21,803 bases of DNA from Chara braunii (Eukaryota > Streptophyta > Charophyceae > Charales > Characeae). Made by a program: the position numbers and the translations under genes. Positions 1-9,675 of this stretch are shown here, one piece after another. The notes under the pieces were generated by a model. It did not search any database. It worked only from the letters and a program-made list of their open reading frames with translations, and was not told where the DNA came from. The stretch covers positions 2,424,474 through 2,446,276 of the forward strand of contig BFEA01000191.1 of the NCBI GenBank assembly GCA_003427395.1, written 5' to 3'. Position 1 is the first letter of the stretch, and each line of letters begins with the position of its first letter.

Positions 1-183
1 AAAAAAAAAAACAGCGATAGAAAGGAAAACAAAACACAAGACCCAACACTGACTTGCCACCCTTATAACACGTATGTATCTGGCCGTCCGCTCGGGCAGG
101 TTCGGACGGAGCCTAGGGGAGGAGCCTGAAAATGGCTGGCACACAGACAACGAGCTCGGTGGAACACTATCGTGGCCAGTGAA

Positions 184-384
184 ATGTACCTGGCCAACAG
201 GTAAGTCTCCAATCTTCACGGCTGGCCTCACGCTATGTCCACCGGTAGGATGAGTAAAACTTGAGATGACTCTTCTTCCAGACCTGGGGAAGATGCACAC
301 TGCTACTACGCCAGACTGTCCCTCCCTGCTGCTTTCGCCAGCCTCACCAGGAAAGTACTTTGTCCGGCCCTCTACTACCTATAG
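184..384 (+). other. Candidate two-exon short reading frame with an 81-nt intron
   Basis: Seen: an ATG at 184 leads to AACAG at 196-200, followed by a consensus donor GTAAGT at 201. A pyrimidine-rich acceptor (TTCTTCCAG) ends at 281. Removing 201-281 keeps the frame open to TAG at 382-384, giving about 40 residues. The frame is also open upstream of the ATG for some 18 codons back to a TGA, so the ATG need not be the true start. No family is recognised, and a second frame is also open in the second exon, so the coding claim is weak. It could be an exon pair of a larger gene, part of a decayed element, or chance. Confidence 0.2.
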
Positions 385-1534
385 CATGTTGCAGCTCCCT
401 GGGCATAACCCCACCTAGCCGTTGATTTGGCCAGTTTTGCTCAAACTGAGGGAGCCAAACCGCAGGAAGGAGGAACTCGGATCACGTTGACAGGAAGGGG
501 AAGGTACCGCACGGGGGGTAAGTACCATCACTAGGTAAGTAAGAAAATAGGAAAAAACAGAGATGGGAACAGATCACCCGCTAGAAATCGGGCAGATTCA
601 TTCCTTCCCGGAGCCACTCCGAGTTCTCCACCGCGCAGCTCTAGCAAGCCATACCGTTGAAACCAGTGCTCGAATCACGATTCTGACGCAGCCATCTGAT
701 TCGGCACGCGTTAAAACCCCTATTTAGACTCTTACCTTTCCCGAATCGGCCCAAGAACAAAAGAGCTATGTCTATTTTCCTCTTCTCCATATCTATCTTC
801 TTCAACATCCCCGCGCGGCTCTTTCCCTTACTAACTCTTAATCTACTAACTCTCCACTCAAGCTAACTTCGGATTTGGGTTCGCCCCACCCCAAAACCTC
901 TATCTAGTTCCTCTGTTCACCTACGTCCATGGAGTATCGTGCATACTCTCCGTTTTCTGGCCGCGCCCTGGCTCACCGTCCCGCCGTCTCCGTTCCTCGG
1001 TGTATGGGACGTACCCGGCGCGAAAATGCGTCCGGGTGCTTTCACTTTAACCAGCCTGTCAAAGGAGACAAACTGCACACCACAGTAGCTGCGCTCTTCC
1101 TCCACCTCTGTTCCTCTGGTGCTTCCTCCTCACTCACTCCCCCTTCATCCTCCTCCCTGCGCTCTTCCTCTTCCCCGCATGCACCTGGAGATGACCTGTG
1201 TCCGGGTTCACCTCCCCTCCTCTACTAACTTCCTACAGCTGAAGCCCGTCGCCCCCTACGTTCCTCCTTTACTGCGCTGCCCCGCTCCGCCATAGCCCCC
1301 ATTCCTCTGCTGCTAGGCCTCGCCGCTGCTGCTAGCGCTCTCCTAGTGCGGCGCTCATTGCAGCCACGGCGACTACTGTGTATCACAGTGGAAAACAAGG
1401 CACGTCGGGCTGCCCCTCCCCCGACTTTATGCATGTCAACCTTGCACGGTGGCCATGCTATTCTTCTCTGTATCGGCCCAGTTTTTACAGATGTCCCGAC
1501 GGACCAGGCCACGGGCAGGTCTTAACTCTTCAAC
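385..1534. other. No gene recognised
   Basis: Short frames exist on both strands (for example 929-1228 plus and 1225-1512 minus), but they overlap each other, are rich in Ser, Arg and Pro from pyrimidine/GC-biased DNA, and show no motif. Two further GTAAGT donor-like strings lie near 518-541. Nothing else can be supported. Confidence 0.5.
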
Positions 1535-1697
1535 AGTTCAGTGGTGTATCCACTGAACTAGGCTCTTGGCCTTCACGGCCGGTCCCGGTACCGGCATCGG
1601 GCCGTATCCCAAATCTGGGAAAAGTAAAAATAAAAAAATAAAACAAAAAAAAAAGCAATAATAAAAAAATAAAAATAAAGCAATGAAAAATAAAAGA
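1535..1697 (+). repeat. Perfect 10-bp hairpin followed by an A-rich tract (retroposon-like 3' end)
   Basis: Seen: AGTTCAGTGG at 1535-1544 and CCACTGAACT at 1550-1559 form a perfect inverted repeat with a 5-nt loop. About 60 nt later, 1619-1697 is almost only A with scattered T, G and C (units such as AAAAATAAA). A stem-loop followed by an A-rich tail is a common layout at the 3' end of non-LTR retroposons, but no matching body is visible upstream, so the assignment is inference. The core motif of the T-tract repeat family elsewhere in the window is not present here. Confidence 0.35.
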
Positions 1698-2242
1698 AGG
1701 GACCGGGACAAGACAACCGAGGGGGGGGGGAGGACCGTTGGAACCTCGCCCTCGGTCCTGCCTATCGGGCCCGCTGTCGGACTCCCCAACAAAACTAAGG
1801 GGGAGAGTCCCGCAAGACCCTCAATCCCTCAGCTCTTCAATGCTCCTACGCTGCTGCCCGCTGGCCTCGATCCCCATATCTCCATCGTGACAGTCCGATA
1901 CCGTAACCTATAGGGCTAAGCCCAAGCCTGGTATTGGCCTGCGTGGTATTCCATATGAACAGGTGCGGCGCAGCCCCCAGGCCTGGGACGCAGCCCGACC
2001 CTCATTCCTTCTAACTAGGCCTGCGATCACTAGGCCACCGTGCCGCGGCCATCTCGTGCCCTACCTCGTATGGCGGCCTACCAGTAGACAACCACTCGAA
2101 GTGAAAACGCCTTCTATCCCTGACAACAAAATCAGGCCGGCCGACTAAGCCGGCCGATCAATCAACTTAGAAAGATCACACGCGCGCCCACACCCGCTCT
2201 ACTCTAATCAAGCATCTTACCTATGTAACCAAACACACTTAG
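1698..2242. other. No gene recognised; small GC-rich inverted repeat
   Basis: The only frames are short and without motifs (1963-2148 plus, 1683-1913 plus). A G10 run lies near 1722-1731. GGCCGGC at 2135-2141 pairs with GCCGGCC at 2149-2155 around a 7-nt loop. The stretch ends in ACTTAG at 2237-2242, which could be a splice acceptor for the open frame that begins at 2243. Confidence 0.4.
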
Positions 2243-2929
2243 GCGCGTTTCGCGCAGTACACTTTAGACCTCTACTCGTACTTCCGGTCACTTGCAAAAA
2301 CAAGGGCGGATACCCTTGTCAGGGTATTCGCGCCGACAACGTGCACGAAACTCGACGGCGATAACATCTACCTCCCTTCGTCGGGCGACTATTTGGTCAT
2401 CGATGTGACCGATATCACCTTGTGGGATCCGATCATCCGAAGAGTGGAGGTGGGAACGGGAGGAGAGGAAGAGGAAGAAGAAGAAGAGGAGGAAGAGAGG
2501 GAAGACACGAACGAAGAAGAAAAATACTCGGAGGCTGGATCGGATGACCCAGACTATCGCGAATCGGAGGAAACCGGGTCGGAAGAAAGTGGATCGGACG
2601 AATCAGGGGGTTCCGACGAGCAGAGTGAGGACGAAGACGAAGCAGTGGCTCAGAAGAGATGGGAGAGGGCAGAAGGGAAGCGCCCAGTACAAGTGTTGGA
2701 CGAGCTTGGCGTGAGGCTGGTGCAAGACGATCCAGCGCGCAACCCGGAGCTACCGCAAGAGGAATCCGGAGGAGATTGCATCGCCATCGAGGAGGGATCT
2801 AGAAGCAGACGCCGCAGAAGAAGTCCAACGCTGGCTCAATACCCTCCACTTGAGAGGCCCACTGTTCGCCTACGTGGAGATGTGGGCACTCGGGCTTCGT
2901 CCCCGGTCGTTATCCCGCCGTCCCCTTGA
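2243..2929 (+). CDS. Unrecognised acidic protein or exon, no ATG
   Basis: The frame is open from 2243, directly after an in-frame TAG at 2240-2242, to a TGA at 2927-2929 (228 codons). It contains no ATG; the first alternative initiator is the TTG at 2393, which a eukaryote is unlikely to use. The first 75 residues are of mixed composition and look globular (LDGDNIYLPSSGDYLVIDVT, then LWDPIIRRVEV). A Glu run encoded by GAG/GAA triplets follows (about 2461-2500), then a Ser/Asp/Glu-rich disordered region, a basic stretch with five consecutive Arg near 2800-2820, and a Pro/Ser tail. The in-frame stop sits exactly on a possible acceptor AG at 2241-2242, and a second candidate acceptor (TTTCGCGCAG) ends at 2257, so this is best read as a 3' exon or a gene fragment. 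The function is unknown. The continuous frame and the switch from ordered to acidic composition support coding better than the other frames here. Confidence 0.45.
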   Translation, partial: ARFAQYTLDLYSYFRSLAKTRADTLVRVFAPTTCTKLDGDNIYLPSSGDYLVIDVTDITLWDPIIRRVEVGTGGEEEEEEEEEEEREDTNEEEKYSEAGSDDPDYRESEETGSEESGSDESGGSDEQSEDEDEAVAQKRWERAEGKRPVQVLDELGVRLVQDDPARNPELPQEESGGDCIAIEEGSRSRRRRRSPTLAQYPPLERPTVRLRGDVGTRASSPVVIPPSP

Positions 2930-4566
2930 TTACCTCGCCATCCACCAAATCGCAGGACGGGCCCTGTTCCCCTCCAACTGGCATCCTTTTCCCCCCTCCC
3001 TCTTCCACCAGCTCTACTCTACCCGTCTTGGTGTCACCATCTTCCCGCACGCCTCCACTCAATCCATCGTAACGAATTTCCCCATCCACGTACTCCTCTT
3101 CAGCGTGGCATGGCGAGATTACAACAATATAGAAATATCTTTTATAATCTCGGGTGTAATCCCCGCGTGCGAGGGGTATGAGGATCTTTGTGTCGCGATC
3201 CCTCGCACCCTGTGCACTCTCTATCTCGATTCCCTTGCCTCCCTCCCTCACCAGGATCACCGCTTCCCCTGCGTACATCGCACCATCCATTACACCCGGC
3301 TCCCCGCGGGAGATCGGGAGCGGAGTCGCTTCCTACCACCCCTTCCCCAGATCCATCCACCACCTCCCCCACTAGTTATTAGACTACGCTTCCCTGGCAA
3401 CCTCTAAGTTTAGAGCTCATGTAAGCCACAATGGATGACGTCCACACTCTTATCTCACGGTAAGTGGCACGTGCAAGCTCCACGTCGATAAACAACGTCC
3501 TTCACGGATCGGCGAACAACGAGTGAGCAAGCAGGAGCTTGCTCAAGATTGGAACCCCCTGGGTGTCACATATGTGACGAACTGTTTTCCGTAACCGTGC
3601 GACTTTCTAGGCAAAGCTGCTTCACGGGTTCAGACGGGGTGGTGGATGAGGAACATGAGGATGGGTTGGCCGGGCAAGTTGCATGGATGCCCTCACTTCT
3701 TTCTTTTTGGACTTTTGACCAGGGTCGGGAAAGTCCCGTACAGACAGTGGAGTGGGCGCAATAGCATAACTATTGCCATAGCTTCTTTCTTGTTCTGCTG
3801 TGGGAACTGGGAATTCTTGGCGCGATCGTCGCTCGGGAACGTCATTTTCAAATTTTCAAACTGATGCCAAGCCCCCGCGGGCTCTCGGAATTGTTTTCCT
3901 TTCAGAATTTTTTTTTGTAAATTAGGATTTAGATAGGAATTTAGGTACCTTAGAATTTTCTGCTGCACCAAGCTTCTTGCTTGCGCACATCTCATCGCGG
4001 TGGGGACTGGGCTCTGACTGTATCGCCTCTTTAATCTTGCGTGTAACTGTAATTTTTGGCGGGCGCAATTGTAACTGTACTCCTTGATTCTCTCGTGTTA
4101 CCCCGCCTTCTCCCTCTGTGTCGCACATACCTCGTCCTCCATTCTAATTGGCCTAAGCAACTGCATGATCGGATCGATGCATGGAGTGTGGTTGCATCCC
4201 CCATGCCGCGGCTTGGCCATGCAGACGTAGGCACTTCCTTCTCTTCCCCTTCCTCTCACTTAGGCATAATCCCGGGTATATCGCACAAGCATGCATGCTA
4301 CAAATTTCGCAAGCGCGATTAGTTTGCTCTCTATGAATTTGGAAGTTAGCGCGGTCAGTGAGGATCGGTTAACCAGTAAGCTAGTACGGTGAGTAGACGA
4401 GAGAGTTGGGCGATCCGATGAGCTGGTGCCGAGTATGCGAGGTTGACGTGCGGGCCGCAACGGACTGTGGTGCACGGGCAAACCTGGCTGGTATGCTTGG
4501 GCTAAGCGGGGTTGACCACTCTGTATTAATGCGAGGCGACAGACTGCCCGCATCGGAGGTGATGTG

Positions 4567-4597
<31 letters not shown>

Positions 4598-5345
4598 CGA
4601 ACGTGTCGGGATGGTGTCTTTTCTCCCCTCGTCTATGAAATTTTTACAATTTGCGTCAGCCATCTTTTGCTCGCGACTATCTCAGATTTTTCTTTCTTTT
4701 TGATGATCTGTTTCTTTATCTTTGCCTCTCTGCAAGCTTGTTCAATCGGGTGCGGTACTTGCCTGCATCCGGTTTTTGTGTGTTGTGGGCCAAAATGATG
4801 AGAATGAATGATTGGATTGACTGAAGTATCGTGATGCAGGTGTACCTGTCGATTTCTCACCTTTTCTCAATATAGACTAGGAAGTCATGTGAATAACCAT
4901 ATGTCCGCCCGTGATCAATGCATGAATGTCGAGTTCTGGGGAAACGCGTCTCTTAATGGATCCAGAGTTGGCAATAGGGACGATCGGTTGTCCCTTGTTT
5001 GTGTAATCTCTGTCGGCCGTGTACATAGGTAACGACGGATACCTGGGACTGTTGAATGGGGATAAGGTAGATGTGCATGTTGGATGATTGGACGTGATTA
5101 ATAAGTGGATGCACTCCCGTGAGAGCATCTGACATACCTCCCATCTTCCCTCGGGAACGCCCACAGGTCTTGTGCACGCACCTGTAAGCCCGACCCCGAG
5201 GGCCGCCGCTTACACGCGTGTCTGCAAAACCTGCCTGCAAACCGCTTCCCGAATGACTGAGGTTCTGATAGTCCCGAGTATGAATTCTGAGACTCTGTTC
5301 CATTTTACTGATCGCGAGTGTTTGAGAGACCGAGAATTCCAATAA
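2930..5345. other. Long stretch without a supported gene
   Basis: Several frames of 60-185 codons occur on both strands, but they start at GTG, TTG or CTG, overlap one another and carry no motif. The longest (2850-3407 plus) runs out of a pyrimidine-rich region. Small structures seen: an inverted repeat GTGCGAGGG 3167-3175 with CCCTCGCAC 3200-3208, a 14-bp perfect palindrome at 3565-3578 (GTCACATATGTGAC), and an AT-rich stretch at 3900-3960. The stretch may be intron or intergenic DNA. Confidence 0.45.
4567..4591. repeat. (GA)n microsatellite, about 12 units
   Basis: Seen: uninterrupted GA dinucleotides. In one plus-strand frame this would encode alternating Arg and Glu, which explains the frame from 4406 to 4798 without implying a gene. 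Confidence 0.9.
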
Positions 5346-5855
5346 TACTGGGAGCACGCGCACTTTTCTGCACACCCCAGGGCTAGACTCCCGGAATTCC
5401 CCTATCGAACGGGGCGCGAGCGCGTTTGTCAGTGGGACATCGGGCGAGCCTTAGACGATATTCCCTATCCTTTCCGCTGCTCCGGCCCGCCCACGTGTCA
5501 GATTATCACGGAACCCGACATCATCATCATCGAAACGGAATACCCTCCCTATTACCTCATGCTGCCCTTCCACAGCCTAACGATCCCCCCTGGCGTGCGA
5601 TCGCTCCTTATTGGCGTGACCCACCTTGCCCTGAGTGCTAGCAAGACACCCTACCGGGCCGCAGGATTCACCCGATGAACCCTCTCCGAAGCCGAGCGAC
5701 GGGCACACAATCTTCGACTGAGGCCTGCCGAGTCGGATTCCAAAACTTGCGACGTTTGTCGGCAACAATTACTCAGACAGCGCGACAGCCACAACGTCCT
5801 GTTGGTACACCAAATATGGGACAGACCCAGACGACGGAACCCGCGGGGATGGTGA
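5346..5855 (+). pseudogene. Unrecognised reading frame with one internal TGA
   Basis: One frame runs from 5346 (after TAA at 5343) to TGA at 5853-5855, interrupted only by TGA at 5676-5678: 110 codons, then 58. The composition is protein-like: an acidic/hydrophobic stretch (ITEPDIIIIETEYPPYYLML) followed by LTIPPGVRSLLIGVTHLAL, and after the TGA an Arg/Glu/Gln-rich part with a CDVC pair (5733-5744). The overlapping plus frames (5426-5641, 5675-5920) and the minus frame (5651-5908) are Arg/Ser/Pro/His-rich and read like shadows. The first in-frame ATG is at 5559, so the true start is probably upstream; a pyrimidine-rich acceptor (CTGCACACCCCAG) ends at 5380. The TGA could be a disabling mutation of CGA or TGG, or could be spliced out. 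No family is recognised. It may be an old gene fragment or an exon of a larger gene. Confidence 0.35.
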
Positions 5856-6219
5856 TCGATCCTCCGAGGTTTAAAGTCTTGATGCGACCTGCGCTTGCCA
5901 TCTTGCATAAATACCCCTAGAGCTTGCCACAGGAGATCTCAGTTCTGACCTGAGACTCTGCCCCCATTTTCCTAAAATCCTTGGCACACCCCTTTTTCGC
6001 ACTTTCGGGGCCCCATCCCACTCCGATCAGGAAGTCGCGCAGGGCGTGAGGTTGGGCGTCACACTACCAATTAGGGTTAGGGCTGGAAGTTGAGGGAAGT
6101 GGTGCAGCGTGGTTAAGGGAAGCTGCCCCCACCTGGTTAGGTTGTGTTGGGTCAACACTTGAACTAACTGGGTTGTGTGAGAGTAAGATTGGAGCGGGGA
6201 GACGCTTTGAGAAAACTTG
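5856..6219. other. Non-coding; weak Pol III A/B-box-like motifs before the T-tract
   Basis: No gene is seen. TGGTGCAGCGTGG at 6100-6112 resembles an A box (TRGYNNAGNGG), and GGGTCAACACTT at 6149-6160 resembles a degenerate B box (GGTTCRANNCY). Together they lie just before the T26 run. The spacing is somewhat longer than in most tRNA-derived SINEs and both matches are imperfect, so a SINE head is only a possibility. Confidence 0.2.
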
Positions 6220-6362
6220 TTTTTTTTTTTTTTTTTTTTTTTTTTAAGAAACACCCCTCGCAGTGCTAGTGCTGCTGGTAAAAGCAGGCAACACTAGCAC
6301 CCGGGGAGAGGCTCCATCTCTTGGCGGGGAGCATCACCTGTTGGAAAATGGGTCCAGCGCCC
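6220..6362 (-). repeat. Dispersed T-tract/hairpin/core repeat, copy 1
   Basis: Seen: 26 consecutive T (6220-6245); then an inverted repeat GTGCTAGTG 6263-6271 with CACTAGCAC 6292-6300; then a core starting GCTCCATCT (6311) and ending in the module CCTGTTGGAAA...GGGTCCAGCG (6337-6362). Two other copies share the order and the core. Read on the minus strand the unit ends in poly(A), which suggests a retroposed, non-autonomous element, hence the strand assigned here. No coding capacity is visible. The family name is unknown to me. Confidence 0.6.
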
Positions 6363-7848
6363 GTTATATACAGGGCGAATCAGGATAATGGCAGGAAAAA
6401 CAACTGAGAAAGACACCTGCAAGAAGGAACCTCTTCACCCTATGTCAGGCGCCATATATGCTGCTACTACACACTGGTTCCTTCCCCACCCTGCTATCCC
6501 AACCCCCTTGACATTCTAATCACCCTTTGTCCGTTTTTACTCTTGACCAATCCATTGTACTTTTACCATTGCCGTGGCTGCCGGGGGAAACATATTTGGA
6601 AACTCCTCAGGTCTCTTCATCGGATTGTTGGGGTGGATCTGTAGCCAATCCTTGAACCTGAGGTTGTAGTCCTTGGTAAGGGAGCCACCCCCTCATCCTC
6701 CTTCTCCCCAGGCCATTCGAAAAGACTTTGTGCAACATTTGGGAGAGGCGATGGTGAGAGGCACTTGCACTTGGAATCTGATTCAAGGGAGACACTTCGC
6801 GACTTTAGGGCTTCCTTCAAGTAGGCGAGCTTGAGGAAAACAACCATTTTGCATTTACAGACTGCAAGTTGCTACTTTGTTCTTCAACGTCGCCGGGGGA
6901 TCCCGCGTTGCACTTTGGTGTTGGAGTCAGACCTTCCTAGTAGATAGGACACTAGTGTAGGGGTTGCGTTAAATGGGTCAGGAGGACCACATGAGAGGGA
7001 GCTGAGTTATATTCATCTCGAAGGTCAGGCCTCGCAAGTCAGTGACGTGCACCTGCGGGAAGCTCATGTATGTGTGTGAATGGTATTGATTGCCTGTTGG
7101 GGTTACTATGGGTTTCTTTTCCTACTCATGGTCTTGATTTATGAATCTGAATATGCAAACTGTTTTCTCAGCTGATGGATGAAGAGATGAGGTATCTTGC
7201 TTTGGACGCCATATCTTTCTACAGTGAATTGTCTCTTTGCCTCTGAACGGATGTAGACTGTAAGTTCTTTCTGAAGTTGAAATTCGCTTTGCAGTTCGAT
7301 AGAGGCAGAAAGTAGGTCCATGTGGGAACTCTTCTTGGTTGGGACTTGGTCATGACCTACTTGGGACCTTCTGGGTACCCAGTGGGACCAGGCCCAAGCA
7401 AGAAGGGCCCACTGCGCCCAAATCTGTTTTACGTTAGATCATTATTTTTTTTGTTTGGGACGCAAAGTTTTATTCTTTGGTTAGAGCACTCGCTTCCGAT
7501 GGGATCTCGACTAAGATGTTTTGTATACTTTGACCGCACGGTACGTAGCTTGACTCGCACCGTATACACCACTCAATTCTCCATTACTGCATGTTGTTAC
7601 TCGTTGTCTGAATTTGTTGTACGTCCACGGAACTGATCAGATTGGACGAGGGGATCTCGTATTCGGTCATATCAGGCTTAGAAGCTGGATCGGATCTCTC
7701 ATTTGAATTATTATTACTTTTTTGGTTGCTCCCTAGTCCAAATGTAATGTCACTCCGACTAGGAGTTCTACCTTCTCTTCTTTGAGCTTTTCAGTTTGTT
7801 TCTTTTTCCGAGTTCATATTTCGATGCCGGTAGAGACTCGTGGACAAT
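6363..7848. other. Non-coding stretch upstream of gypsy element 1; no 5' LTR seen
   Basis: No frame longer than about 100 codons carries a motif. Where a 5' LTR and a primer-binding site would be expected for element 1, I find neither the LTR start motif (TGTAAGGACCTGCC) nor the initiator-Met tRNA complement TGGTATCAGAG. The tRNA-like fragment at 7478-7500 is listed separately. The 5' end of the element is therefore lost, diverged, or outside what I can align by eye. Confidence 0.4.
7478..7500 (+). other. tRNA-like half (D-arm to anticodon loop)
   Basis: The string GGTTAGAGCACTCGC, followed by TTCCGAT, matches the right side of a tRNA D-arm and the 5' anticodon stem with a 7-nt loop that would present CCG. 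The 3' anticodon stem is imperfect (GGGAT instead of GCGAG), and no T-arm follows at the correct distance. It is not a functional tRNA. It may be the head of a tRNA-derived SINE or a chance match. Confidence 0.3.
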
Positions 7849-7849
7849 A

Positions 7850-7879
7850 GGAAGAGAGAGAGAGAAGGGAGAGAGAGAA
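7850..7879. repeat. GA-rich microsatellite in the gag leader
   Basis: Seen: an interrupted GA repeat 25 bp upstream of the gag ATG of gypsy element 1. It lies in what would be the untranslated leader of the retrotransposon RNA. Confidence 0.8.
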
Positions 7880-7904
7880 CAACCGTCTTCAAGGACTTGC
7901 TGAA

Positions 7905-9464
7905 ATGACAACAGTAAAGGCTTCTGTGACGTTAAAGGCCCAACTGGATGCAGCCAATGACCAGGACAAACCATTGTTCCAAGTCCTCTACAACAAGGCA
8001 CTGAAGAGAGAAGAGAAGGTAGAGGAGGAAAAACGAAAAACCGTTGTTGCGGACCACGATGCTGTTTTTAAAACCGTCCCCTCCTTGTCTGACACTGGGG
8101 ACAAGAAAGATCGGGTCACATATGTGCGTGCTCTCATAGATTGTCACCTACTCGGTAAAATTCCTGGTCAGATCACTAAACTTTTTGACCAGGTAAGTGA
8201 ATTGCGGACGCAAATTGCGGATATGGCCAAGGAGCACAGTGATCAGATGCAGCAGATGGCAAATTTGCACCAGGCCCAGATCCCAAATTCTCTTCCTCTA
8301 CCTTCTGCCTCAAATGCTGCTAACCAGTCTGTCCTTGCTCCTCTCCATGCCTCTACCTCTTCGTCTCTAAGTGTGGTTCAATCGGGACCTGCGGTAGGTG
8401 CAGACCCCGCTGCCGCTTCAACAAGTGACAACGCAGGGATTTTCACACCTGTTGGAGCCTCGAGTTCAGACACAACATTTGCTGGTGCCAGTTATAGCAG
8501 TCCCTACGTGGACAGAAAGGTGGTACAAATACCGTCTAAGTACGACGACAAGGAAGACGTGGAGTTATGGATCAGCTCCATGAGAGCCTACTTCAAGGTA
8601 TTGGGAACTTTGTTAATGAGCCAGTCCTTGATCATGGGGACCAATGTTGAACCTGCCGTATGGTTTTTCGTAGAACTCCAAGCTATACAAGTCGGGTACG
8701 CTAAGCTTAATCTGTCGCAGTGGCTCAAGGCCACATATGTGGCCAACCTTGGAAGAAATATTGATTAAACAATACAAAGATCCGCATGTTGCTGCCAGAG
8801 TAAGGAACAAGCTTGACAATCTCAAGCGCAGCAAGTGGACGGGCGCCATACACAACCTGCAATTGTATGTAAGCAGACTTTTTGCTACTCCCGGGTTGGA
8901 TATGATTGCACAGTCATGCATGGATGTTGTGAAAGGTGCGGTTCCCACTGCTTACACACATTGCCTAGGCAAAGATCTCATTGGATACACGTATTGGCTC
9001 TCCCTCATGCAGGATGTAGTCGGCCGCGAGGCACAAGACCTCGTTTCCACAGCAGGCAGCAAGAAGCCTATAGGCGACAAGCGGTTTAGAGGCAGCAACC
9101 GCTTCGTTGTGCATGACCTGCTGAAGGCTGATAAGGAGGCCTATGCAGATGACCCCACTCTTAATGACGATCAAGAACAAGACTTGATACAACTTGTTCA
9201 TCTTCAGCCCATGAATGTGATATTAACAATGACGAAGAGAAACTTAATGCCTTTAGAAAGTTTGCCAATGTGAAGGGACCAAACCGGAATTCACGGAAGA
9301 ACTATGTCGCACTCCCCAAAGGACTCAAAATTCCAACCAAATCGGAGGATGCTGCAATCAAACCTTGGTTAGAACTCCGGATCAGCAAAAGTGAATGAAA
9401 GGCCAGGATCAAGAAGCGAGTTTGTTTGCATTGCCTGAAACCCAATTATAAAGTCCAAAGTTGT
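7905..9464 (+). pseudogene. gag: gag of gypsy element 1, frameshifted, with zinc knuckle
   Basis: The frame starts at a true ATG (7905) and runs to 8768. Residues about 90-125 are heptad-like and probably a coiled coil (VSELRTQIADMAKEHSDQ), followed by an Ala/Ser/Pro-rich linker and then the retrotransposon gag signature KYDDKEDVELWISSMRAYF at about residue 208. The protein continues in the next frame from about 8740 to 9273 with YKDPHVAARVRNKLDNLK, so one frameshift has occurred between about 8725 and 8768. The nucleocapsid zinc knuckle is at 9423-9464 in a third register: CLHC...C, with Tyr (9447) where a CCHC knuckle has His. Gag forms the particle and binds RNA in the cytoplasm. The lost His and the frameshifts mean that this copy cannot make a normal Gag. 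Confidence 0.75.
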
Positions 9465-9675
9465 TATAGGATGCAGGGAAACCCGAATCGGGCGTAGAAA
9501 TGGCATCAACACTTTCTACAATAAGGGAGACTGAACTTGGCGTAGATCAATAGTCTTGTCTTGAAGCCCCACCATCTGCTGATTCGAAGGCCAACATATG
9601 TAATATTCTTTATATTGAGCCTTGGAAGGAGTTTGAGATGGTCAACTTCCACTATGACTAGAGCACTGGGCCGAG

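Noticed and set aside
2850-3407. Plus frame of 185 codons after the acidic frame
   Set aside because: Overlaps the end of the better-supported acidic frame in another register, runs through pyrimidine-rich DNA, and has no recognisable domain.
4406-4798. Frame with an alternating Arg-Glu stretch
   Set aside because: The stretch is only the translation of a GA microsatellite, and the frame starts at TTG.
4953-5375. Minus-strand frame of 140 codons
   Set aside because: Starts at GTG, has no motif, and overlaps another minus frame of similar quality; no support as a gene.
6027-6254. Minus frame with a Lys-rich start
   Set aside because: The lysines are the reverse reading of the T26 tract of repeat copy 1.
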